In this document: positions 1 through 4,902 of the stretch, piece by piece
Numbering within the stretch: position 1 is the stretch's first letter
Layout: every line of letters begins with the position of its first letter
Source: Campylobacteraceae bacterium
GTDB lineage: Bacteria; Campylobacterota; Campylobacteria; Campylobacterales; Sulfurovaceae
Assembly (NCBI GenBank): GCA_027063325.1
Contig: JAMOSA010000235.1
Location: 1 to 7,741, forward strand
Reading direction: 5' to 3'
DNA length: 7,741 nucleotides
Translations under genes and position numbers: made by a program
The notes under the pieces: model-generated
Database searches by the model: none
What the model was told of the DNA's origin: nothing
What the model saw: only the letters and a program-made list of their open reading frames with translations

Positions 1-829
1 TGATGGGTTAAATATAGACTCTTTAGTAAAATTAAATGGTGTAGATGTAGGAAAAGTACAAGATATTACATTTGAACCAAACAGTAGTGATACAACCAGA
101 GTTGAAATTCTGCTCAAAACAGATACTCCAATAACCAAAGATATGTATGCCGAACTTCGTTCACAGGGAATTACAGGTCTTAGTTATATAGAGATTCTTG
201 GAGGAAAAAGTAAAGGAAAAAGAGTAGTAACTAGTGATAAAAAACCATATGTAATTCCAACAAAACGCTCTTTGATGGATAAATTATATACCCAATTGCC
301 AAATATGATAGATGGTTTGGGTAATATTACAAAGAGTATTGAGATGATACTGAGCAAAGAGAATATAGATAATTTGTCAAATATACTCAAAGAGGGTAGT
401 AATTTCTCTATAAAGGCAAATATGATAGCTAACAAAATAGATAATCTCATAGATGAGACAAACAGTTCATTTAAAATGGTAATGGATTCAATACAGACTC
501 TTTCTGATTCATTTATAGATACATCAAAAGCAATTGCAAAAGCAAGTAATGAGTTTTATGCTATAGGCAATACAACAAAACAGGCTTTACCCAAACTGAT
601 AACAAATATGCAAAGAGCTGGTAAAAATATAGCTGATTTGGCAGAAGATATAAAAAAGAGTTATAAAAGAGGAGATTACAATATAAAAGCTATGATAAAA
701 CCTCTACAAATTGATATAAAAGAGTTGAGTTACAGATACCAAGAGTTAGCAGAAGATATAAAAAATCTAAGCTCAAATCCAAAATCCATACTATTTGGTT
801 CTACACCACCAAAAGGTCCAGGAGAATGA
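1..829 (+). CDS. MCE/MlaD-family phospholipid transport protein (5' truncated)
   Basis: This is the periplasmic substrate-binding component of an Mla/Pqi-type ABC transporter that moves phospholipids between inner and outer membranes. The frame is open from the left edge (first whole codon at base 2) and 275 residues are visible, so the N-terminal membrane anchor and start lie upstream. Visible residues 1-68 are the end of an MCE domain: the LNGVDVGKV motif (residues 11-19), a beta-rich stretch, and GITGLSYIEILGG at about 56-68. Residues about 100-250 are predicted helical and rich in K, N, S, D and I, as in the long helical tails of MCE proteins. The C-terminus (NPKSILFG, PPKGPGE) matches the family's usual proline/glycine-rich ending. 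The gene overlaps the downstream lipoprotein gene by four bases. Campylobacter jejuni has a comparable MCE-plus-lipoprotein cluster next to iamA/iamB; that parallel is from memory. The family is clear, the exact subtype is not. Confidence 0.88.
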   Translation, partial: DGLNIDSLVKLNGVDVGKVQDITFEPNSSDTTRVEILLKTDTPITKDMYAELRSQGITGLSYIEILGGKSKGKRVVTSDKKPYVIPTKRSLMDKLYTQLPNMIDGLGNITKSIEMILSKENIDNLSNILKEGSNFSIKANMIANKIDNLIDETNSSFKMVMDSIQTLSDSFIDTSKAIAKASNEFYAIGNTTKQALPKLITNMQRAGKNIADLAEDIKKSYKRGDYNIKAMIKPLQIDIKELSYRYQELAEDIKNLSSNPKSILFGSTPPKGPGE

Positions 830-1410
830 AAAAGATCTACTTTATAATTACTGTTATACTCTTTATTGTAACCGGTTGTGGTTCTGGCAAACCTATACAA
901 AGCTATATACTAAATACAACACCTCTACCACCAAAAAGTTATTCACCATATAAAAATAGAATGGTTCAGGTAGCCTATCCCAAAGGTATAAGTATAGTAA
1001 TGAGTGACAGAATATACTACACTGATGCAAAACTCAAAGAGAATTACTATCTTTATAGCAAATGGAGTACTACCTTAGGAAGAATATTACTAAAAGAGAT
1101 TATCAAAGGATTGTCAAACAGTAAAATATTTGCCGATGTTGTTGATTATCAATCTACTATACCTGTCTCTTATATACTAGAGCCTACTGTAAATGAGTTG
1201 ATTCATCAGGTAGTAAATGAGAATGAATCTTATGCAAAGATCGATATAACATTTAGATTGCTTGGAGCAAATGATAATAAAGTAATCAAGAGGTGCCATA
1301 TCAAAAGGGTAATCCCCTGCCCTACTACAAATGCAAAAGGATTTATTACTGCTTTAAACAGAGGTATCAGTGAGGTAGAAAACAGATTGATAGATTGTTT
1401 AATAAAGTAG
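826..1410 (+). CDS. ABC-type transport auxiliary lipoprotein (PqiC-like)
   Basis: This 194-residue protein is probably an outer-membrane-anchored lipoprotein working with the MCE transporter encoded just upstream. Residues 1-18 are a lipoprotein signal peptide: MKK, a hydrophobic stretch, then the lipobox VTGC with the lipidated cysteine at 18. The mature part follows the ABC_trans_aux pattern: a Y-x-L strand after the anchor (SYILNTTPLPP), a central RMVQVAYP, IVMSDRIYY and a Y-x-Y-x-x-W motif (YYLYSKW), then helices ending in a C-terminal helix. Its ATG overlaps the upstream stop (ATGA), so translation is probably coupled; an AAAAGG about nine bases upstream may serve as ribosome binding site. 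Three further cysteines (RCHIKRVIPC and LIDC) could form a disulfide in the periplasm. The lipoprotein nature is seen directly; the family assignment rests on motif pattern plus gene context. Confidence 0.78.
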   Translation: MKKIYFIITVILFIVTGCGSGKPIQSYILNTTPLPPKSYSPYKNRMVQVAYPKGISIVMSDRIYYTDAKLKENYYLYSKWSTTLGRILLKEIIKGLSNSKIFADVVDYQSTIPVSYILEPTVNELIHQVVNENESYAKIDITFRLLGANDNKVIKRCHIKRVIPCPTTNAKGFITALNRGISEVENRLIDCLIK

Positions 1411-1429
1411 TATTATATTTGTAATTGAG

Positions 1430-1438
1430 TGATATAAT
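1430..1438 (+). promoter_or_regulatory. Extended -10 promoter of the unknown protein-FUN14-queH operon
   Basis: TGATATAAT is a perfect extended -10 (TGnTATAAT). It sits in the 57-base gap after the lipoprotein gene and about 30 bases before the ATG at 1468, giving a predicted leader of about 20-25 bases. No good -35 hexamer is seen, which is normal for Campylobacterota sigma-70 promoters. It suggests that the three following genes are transcribed separately from the transporter operon. Confidence 0.6.
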
Positions 1439-1455
1439 GGTACTTCAAAAAAGAG

Positions 1456-1461
1456 AAGGAG
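1456..1461 (+). promoter_or_regulatory. Ribosome binding site that selects ATG 1468
   Basis: AAGGAG lies six bases before the ATG at 1468 but only three before an in-frame TTG at 1465. The spacing favours the ATG, so the small protein is taken as 65 rather than 66 residues. Confidence 0.7.
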
Positions 1462-1467
1462 TTTTTG

Positions 1468-1665
1468 ATGAATCCATTGGATAAAGAGTTAGAAAATAGA
1501 AAAGGTGAAATAGAAAAAGAGTTGAGATTACTATTTAAAGCAAATCTAAAAATTACAGATTGGGATATACCAGAACTTGATGAGACGGAAGCATCTATAA
1601 AACTACTACAGATTTTCAAGGAGGCTTTGGATAAGATAGAGAGTGAAATCAAAAATAACTCTTAA
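1468..1665 (+). CDS. Small charged protein of unknown function
   Basis: I do not recognise this 65-residue protein. It is highly charged and mostly helical: an N-terminal amphipathic stretch rich in E, K and L (DKELENRKGEIEKEL), a short middle with ITDWDIPELDE that looks like a loop, and a C-terminal helix (LLQIFKEALDKIESEI). There is no signal peptide, membrane segment, cysteine or metal motif, so it is probably a small cytoplasmic helical or coiled-coil protein. A strong ribosome binding site and an extended -10 promoter immediately upstream argue that it is a real gene. It is first in a probable operon with a FUN14-like membrane protein (18-base gap) and queH. The overlapping minus-strand frame over 1413-1652 is its shadow. 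Function is unknown. Confidence 0.72.
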   Translation: MNPLDKELENRKGEIEKELRLLFKANLKITDWDIPELDETEASIKLLQIFKEALDKIESEIKNNS

Positions 1666-1683
1666 AAAATTTGGATTTAATAT

Positions 1684-2013
1684 ATGAGTGAGAATTGGAT
1701 AGATAAGATGCCAGATCTTCCATATTGGAATATGAGTGGAGGATTTATAATGGGATTGGCAGTAGGCTTTGTACTCAAAAAGAGTATAAAACTGCTACTC
1801 TTTTTACTGGGTGTGGGATTGATACTGCTATTTGTTTTGGATAATCAAAAGATAGTTGTCATCAATGAACAGGCATTGGAGCATACAGTAGAGGGTGGTA
1901 TGGTTCAACTAAAAGAGTTTGGACACTTTTTGCAACACAAATTATCTACCATGCATACAGCCACAACAGGCTCAACAGTTGCAGGTTTCTTTGCAGGTCT
2001 AAAGATAGGATAA
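1684..2013 (+). CDS. FUN14-family small membrane protein
   Basis: This 109-residue integral membrane protein has the layout of the FUN14 domain. A glycine-rich first segment (GGFIMGLAVGFVLKK, residues 19-33) ends in a lysine pair; a second hydrophobic segment follows (residues 35-52, LLLFLLGVGLILLFVL); then a soluble stretch with V-x-x-N at 58-61; and a short C-terminal glycine-rich segment (GSTVAGFFAGLKIG). Eukaryotic FUNDC1 is a mitophagy receptor, but the role of bacterial members is not established, so no function should be transferred. The ATG at 1684 has only a weak upstream TTGGA, so translation may depend on the preceding gene 18 bases away. queH starts three bases after its stop, which points to co-transcription. 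An alternative label is simply small conserved membrane protein. Confidence 0.72.
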   Translation: MSENWIDKMPDLPYWNMSGGFIMGLAVGFVLKKSIKLLLFLLGVGLILLFVLDNQKIVVINEQALEHTVEGGMVQLKEFGHFLQHKLSTMHTATTGSTVAGFFAGLKIG

Positions 2014-2016
2014 GAT

Positions 2017-3096
2017 ATGTTAGTTCATATATGTTGTGCAATAGACAGTCACTATTTTTTACAAAAATTGATTCAAGATTTTCCAAATGAAGAGTTAGTA
2101 GGCTTTTTTTATGATCCAAATATTCACCCATATTCAGAGTATTACCTAAGGCTTTTAGAGGTTAAAAGAAGTTGTAAAAAATTGGGTATAGAGTTGATAG
2201 AGGGTGAGTATGATTATGATACCTGGCTAAATCGTGTAAGAGGTTTTGAAAATGAACCTGAGAAAGGCAAAAGATGCAGTATATGCTTTGATCACAGATT
2301 TGAAGTAAGTGCAAAAATGTGTGCTGATCTAGGACACAAAAGCTTTACATCCACACTGCTTACTTCACCCAAAAAGTCACTTCAGCAATTAAAACAAAGT
2401 GGTGAAGTATTGGCAAAAAGATATGGTATTGAGTTTGTAGTACCCGACTATCGCAAAAAATCTGGTACACAGTTACAAAATATTATGGCAAAAGAGGCAA
2501 AACTTTATAGACAGGATTATTGCGGATGTATATTTGGATTGAAAAAACAAAGACAAGAACAAAACAGACTTGAAGATGAACTCTTTGTACCCATTTCAAA
2601 ACAGATTCAGTATGAATCAATAGAAGAGAGAATAAATCTCTACGAAAGAAGAGTAAAACTTGAAGATAGAGGTATATCATACAGAATTATAAAAGAGAGA
2701 TTTCTAAACTGGAGACTTCTTTATGCTCTGCTTAGAGACAAAAATGGCACAATCCCATCTCATATACTGCCATACTCTACACTAAAGGGTAATTATACCA
2801 GAGGAAAAGTTGAAAGCAGTGTTCACTTACTACATCTTTTAAACAGAAGTGAAGTAGCATTTTTGAGATTGAACGATTATAATATGTATACAGGGACAAA
2901 CTATAAAACGATTTATGAATTAATCTTTAATCCTCCTACATTTGAGAGTGAAATATCGCTAAGAAGAGTACTAAAACCAAACCCATGGGACTTGGGCACA
3001 ATAGTTGTAGTAGAAGATATCCCCATCAAAAAGATAGAACTTAAAATGGATTCAAGAGCCTATGAAGATGTAAGAGAGAGAATAATACTCTCTTGA
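2017..3096 (+). CDS. queH: Epoxyqueuosine reductase QueH (DUF208 family), long form
   Basis: QueH catalyses the last step of queuosine synthesis, reducing epoxyqueuosine to queuosine in the anticodon of certain tRNAs; it is a metal/iron-sulfur enzyme that replaces the unrelated QueG. The conserved blocks are present in order: HICCA with C6-C7; FFYDPNIHPYSEY at 30-42; GxxDxDxWL at about 63-71; the CxxC-F pair C87/C90; TSTLLTSPKK at 111-120; and LYRQDYCGCIF with C169 and C171. The catalytic domain ends near residue 180. About 180 more residues follow, lysine/arginine-rich and mixed helix/strand, making the protein longer than the compact ~200-residue forms; I believe Campylobacterota QueH proteins commonly carry this tail, but that is from memory. 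AGGA lies six bases before the ATG. The start is three bases after the FUN14 stop, so the genes are probably co-transcribed. Confidence 0.9.
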   Translation: MLVHICCAIDSHYFLQKLIQDFPNEELVGFFYDPNIHPYSEYYLRLLEVKRSCKKLGIELIEGEYDYDTWLNRVRGFENEPEKGKRCSICFDHRFEVSAKMCADLGHKSFTSTLLTSPKKSLQQLKQSGEVLAKRYGIEFVVPDYRKKSGTQLQNIMAKEAKLYRQDYCGCIFGLKKQRQEQNRLEDELFVPISKQIQYESIEERINLYERRVKLEDRGISYRIIKERFLNWRLLYALLRDKNGTIPSHILPYSTLKGNYTRGKVESSVHLLHLLNRSEVAFLRLNDYNMYTGTNYKTIYELIFNPPTFESEISLRRVLKPNPWDLGTIVVVEDIPIKKIELKMDSRAYEDVRERIILS

Positions 3097-3136
3097 TTAA
3101 ATCCATTGGAGGTGAGTATTTAATCTCACACTCCAA
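3095..3136. terminator. Convergent-gene junction with overlapping inverted repeats
   Basis: Between the stops of queH and the carbonic anhydrase gene there are two overlapping inverted repeats. One is a perfect 8-bp pair, GATTAAAT (3095-3102) and ATTTAATC (3118-3125). The other is an 11-bp stem with one bulged base, TTGGAGGTGAG (3106-3116) against 3125-3136, with an 8-base loop. The position between convergent genes suggests transcription termination for both strands. No clean T-run follows either stem, so this is not a textbook intrinsic terminator. Confidence 0.4.
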
Positions 3137-3155
3137 AGGCGATACTCAACCAACT

Positions 3156-3914
3156 CTACTCTTCAACAACTCTGCCATTTAGAGGTTGAACAGGTCTATT
3201 GTTTGGAAATCCAAATATATTGAAAAATTTGTTAATTTGATCTTTTGATACACTCAAAGGTTTTTTATAAACCAACCACTGTACACCCTCTGTACATGGA
3301 GGAGTAGTCAATGAACCCATAAATTTATAATATCCACTATCTTTTGGCAATAATCCTTTAATATCATCTACACTTAGATTACAAGGTGCATTTTCACCCT
3401 CTTTCAAAGTAGAAGCCTTTGTAAATACTCTTGATAAAATATTGTTTTCATTACCAGTTTCAAACATTACTCCAACAACTGCTATTTTGCCATCATCTGA
3501 TATATGTACAAAGTGAGCTTCAAGTGGATATACATCTCCATTTATATTGTTTTCACTTGGTACATGAAAGTGAAACTGCTTCAACTTATACTCTTTGCCA
3601 TCAATCTTTAGTATATTTCCATCTTTTATATTAACCTGTATAGTATGACCATTATTAATAACATTTTTTGAACCTACACTATATTGTAAATTTAGAGGTT
3701 TCAAATCTGTATCTTTGTTTGCAATAATATTTACAGGTGATTGCATATTTCCTTTTGAACAAGTAGCAAACTTAGGACTCAATTTGCCCCAATGGTATGG
3801 TGCAATCTTGCCAAGATAACCCCAATGTACACTACCCTGATGACCCTCACTAGCATTTAGATTAAATGATGCAAATATAGACAAAGTTAATGCAAAAACA
3901 GTACTCTTTTTCAA
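3156..3914 (-). CDS. Periplasmic alpha-carbonic anhydrase
   Basis: A zinc enzyme interconverting CO2 and bicarbonate in the periplasm, used in this phylum for pH balance and CO2 supply. The 252-residue protein starts with a Sec signal peptide (MKK, hydrophobic core, likely cleavage after NLNA at about 21). Family motifs are in order: WGY at 31-33; MQSPVNI at 57-63; NNGH with H90, matching the proton-shuttle His64 of human CA II; zinc ligands H115 and H117 in QFHFH; E121 (Glu106 equivalent); third ligand H134 in EAHFVH; and GSLTTPPCTE with T203 (Thr199 equivalent). C52 and C207 are placed for the usual bacterial disulfide; a further C178 is present. Length matches the Helicobacter and Neisseria enzymes. 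The start is TTG, supported by AGGAG six bases upstream. It is convergent with queH and has its own promoter in the upstream gap. Confidence 0.96.
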   Translation of the reverse strand: MKKSTVFALTLSIFASFNLNASEGHQGSVHWGYLGKIAPYHWGKLSPKFATCSKGNMQSPVNIIANKDTDLKPLNLQYSVGSKNVINNGHTIQVNIKDGNILKIDGKEYKLKQFHFHVPSENNINGDVYPLEAHFVHISDDGKIAVVGVMFETGNENNILSRVFTKASTLKEGENAPCNLSVDDIKGLLPKDSGYYKFMGSLTTPPCTEGVQWLVYKKPLSVSKDQINKFFNIFGFPNNRPVQPLNGRVVEE

Positions 3915-3920
3915 TCTCTA

Positions 3921-3925
3921 CTCCT
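3921..3925 (-). promoter_or_regulatory. Ribosome binding site supporting a TTG start for carbonic anhydrase
   Basis: On the minus strand AGGAG, preceded by an A-run, lies six bases before TTG at 3914-3912. No ATG gives an equally complete signal peptide, so the TTG is the best start. Confidence 0.75.
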
Positions 3926-3969
3926 TTTTTATAATTTGATGAAAATATTAACATACTTTAATATCTGTT

Positions 3970-3978
3970 ATTATATCA
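3970..3978 (-). promoter_or_regulatory. Extended -10 promoter of the carbonic anhydrase gene
   Basis: The minus strand reads TGATATAAT, a perfect extended -10, about 55 bases before the TTG start. The predicted transcription start is near 3963, giving a leader of about 50 bases. No convincing -35 is present. The same nine bases form the promoter at 1430-1438. The rest of the 3915-4169 gap is very AT-rich, with no supported gene. Confidence 0.55.
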
Positions 3979-4017
3979 ATATAGATATATTCTTATAATC
4001 AAAATCAATAATCGATA

Positions 4018-4044
4018 TTATGTTTCATAAGGTAACAAACATAA
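4018..4044. repeat. 8-bp inverted repeat upstream of the carbonic anhydrase promoter
   Basis: TTATGTTT (4018-4025) and AAACATAA (4037-4044) form a perfect inverted repeat with an 11-base spacer. Its centre is about 68 bases upstream of the predicted carbonic anhydrase transcription start, a position where activators often bind. An internal TTATG-TTT-CATAA hairpin (4018-4030) overlaps the left arm. The region is so AT-rich that chance is a real alternative. Confidence 0.35.
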
Positions 4045-4127
4045 ATTTGACTTATAATACCAAGTTATATATAAAATCAAAATTATTAATATAGTGGCTA
4101 GACTTGATATTTAAATTAATATTACAC

Positions 4128-4146
4128 CTTTTTTGAACTAAAAAAG
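4128..4146. repeat. Short A/T hairpin downstream of the PqqD-like gene
   Basis: CTTTTTT (4128-4134) and AAAAAAG (4140-4146) can pair with a 5-base loop, 24 bases beyond the stop of the minus-strand PqqD-like gene. It could act as a weak terminator, but six of its seven pairs are A-T and no T-run follows, so support is poor. Confidence 0.25.
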
Positions 4147-4169
4147 TCTGAAGTAATATATAAGAATGG

Positions 4170-4442
4170 TTAGGAGTATGATATAATAGCCTCTTTTTTC
4201 AATATTAGTAAAAAGTTTTCTATATCTGAGCGTAACTCTTGTTTAGAGACATCATAAATATTAATTAATTCTTCTATTAGACTATCTATAGACTTCTCTT
4301 TTGAAAGAGCCAAAAAAATATATTTGCCAACACCATCTAAGGCAAAATATTTACCATTTCTACTATCTAAAATTATGACTTCATCATCAATTTCATGATA
4401 TACAATATACTCTTCTATCTTGATATTTTTGGAGTAATTCAT
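4170..4442 (-). CDS. Stand-alone PqqD-family (RiPP recognition-like) protein
   Basis: This 90-residue protein has the PqqD fold pattern. An N-terminal strand region (EEYIVYHEIDDEVIILD, residues 10-26) leads into the signature turn GKYFALDGVGKYIF (30-43). Then come an ALSKEKSIDSLIEELI helix, Y-D-V-S at 63-66, and a final helix (ELRSDIENFLLILKK). PqqD-like domains bind leader peptides and present them to radical-SAM or other enzymes that modify ribosomal peptides. Here no peptide, radical-SAM, ABC or protease partner is visible; neighbours are a cytochrome c gene 57 bases upstream and carbonic anhydrase downstream. The start is fixed: an in-frame TAA lies three codons upstream and there is no other Met in the N-terminal half. 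No Shine-Dalgarno sequence precedes it, unlike most neighbours. The length is complete for the family, so it is not a fragment. The fold is fairly secure; the substrate is unknown. Confidence 0.8.
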   Translation of the reverse strand: MNYSKNIKIEEYIVYHEIDDEVIILDSRNGKYFALDGVGKYIFLALSKEKSIDSLIEELINIYDVSKQELRSDIENFLLILKKEAIISYS

Positions 4443-4463
4443 AAGAGATTACAATTTTAATCT

Positions 4464-4483
4464 ACGCCGCCAAGAAGCGACGC
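4464..4483 (-). repeat. GC-rich hairpin between cytochrome c and PqqD-like genes
   Basis: A 20-base GC-rich island sits in an otherwise AT-rich gap. On the minus strand GCGTCGC and GCGGCGT pair over seven base pairs (five Watson-Crick, two G-U) around the loop TTCTTG. The plus-strand version would contain A-C mismatches, so the RNA structure fits minus-strand transcription. No T-run follows, so it is not a classic terminator; it may be a processing or stability element, or a copy of a dispersed palindromic repeat. Confidence 0.5.
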
Positions 4484-4499
4484 TTAAAAATAGCAAAAA

Positions 4500-4799
4500 T
4501 TACTTGCCTAGTTTGCTGATATGCTCTGCAAGAGCTTTGATATCCTCATCGCTAAGTGCAGCAACTTGACCTTTCATTACTCCACCCATACCATGCTTAT
4601 TCAAAGTACCAGCTTTGTAACCTTGCATATCTTTTTCTAGTGTAGCTACATCAAGACCAGCTATTGGAGCTGACTTACCTAAAGCTTTTGTTTTACCATC
4701 TGCTCCATGGCATCCAGCACACTTAGCATATAGTGCTGCTCCATCTGCTGCCATCAATGTAGCACCAGCAAAAATCATAGTTAATGCAATCTTTTTCAT
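4500..4799 (-). CDS. Periplasmic monohaem cytochrome c (c553 type)
   Basis: A small class I cytochrome c that shuttles electrons in the periplasm, probably between the bc1 complex and a terminal oxidase. The 99-residue precursor has a Sec signal peptide (MKKIALTMIFAGATLMA, cleavage near residue 17 or 18). The haem site CAGCH follows with C27, C30 and H31. The likely sixth ligand is M75 in GGVMKGQ, by comparison with the Helicobacter c553 pattern; M71 is a possible alternative. The ending LSDEDIKALAEHI is the conserved C-terminal helix of this group. The mature protein of about 80 residues is normal for c553. The start ATG has a strong AAGGAGG four bases upstream. A TATAAT and a Crp/Fnr-like palindrome lie in the 103 bases upstream, between this gene and ribF. 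Confidence 0.93.
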   Translation of the reverse strand: MKKIALTMIFAGATLMAADGAALYAKCAGCHGADGKTKALGKSAPIAGLDVATLEKDMQGYKAGTLNKHGMGGVMKGQVAALSDEDIKALAEHISKLGK

Positions 4800-4842
4800 T
4801 AATCCTCCTTGAATTTTGTTGCACTCAATAATAGCAAATGGT

Positions 4843-4848
4843 ATTATA
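4843..4848 (-). promoter_or_regulatory. -10 box of the cytochrome c promoter
   Basis: The minus strand reads TATAAT about 45 bases before the ATG. Possible -35 elements are TTGTTG at 4867-4872 (18-base spacer) or TTGATT at 4864-4869 (15-base spacer); neither is strong. It would give the cytochrome gene its own promoter independent of ribF. Confidence 0.5.
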
Positions 4849-4855
4849 TTTTTAG

Positions 4856-4869
4856 CTGATATAAATCAA
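4856..4869 (-). promoter_or_regulatory. Crp/Fnr-family-like binding site at the cytochrome c promoter
   Basis: The minus strand reads TTGATTTATATCAG, matching the Fnr consensus TTGAT-N4-ATCAA in nine of ten conserved positions. It lies just upstream of the -10 box and overlaps the -35 region. Redox control of a respiratory cytochrome would make sense, but the centre at about -27 fits repression better than class II activation unless the true start is further downstream. Confidence 0.4.
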
Positions 4870-4902
4870 CAAAAGTACAAAAATAGCCTTAAAAGCCCGA
4901 TT

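Noticed and set aside
184..450. Hydrophobic 88-codon minus-strand frame opposite the MCE gene
   Set aside because: Its membrane-like content arises from complementing an A-rich coding strand; the plus-strand MCE frame is clearly real.
2483..2680. Hydrophobic minus-strand open frame inside queH
   Set aside because: Complement of the queH coding region, with no supporting ribosome binding site or family motif.
4020..4094. Possible 24-residue peptide on the plus strand, considered as a RiPP precursor near the PqqD-like gene
   Set aside because: No ribosome binding site, no leader/core pattern, and it lies in a very AT-rich gap overlapping the inverted repeat. Minus-strand ATGs in this gap give only 5-7 codon frames.
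4880..4902. GGCT repeats after the ribF stop as a terminator
   Set aside because: The two GGCT copies are direct, not inverted, repeats on the minus strand and cannot form a stem, despite a nearby T-run.
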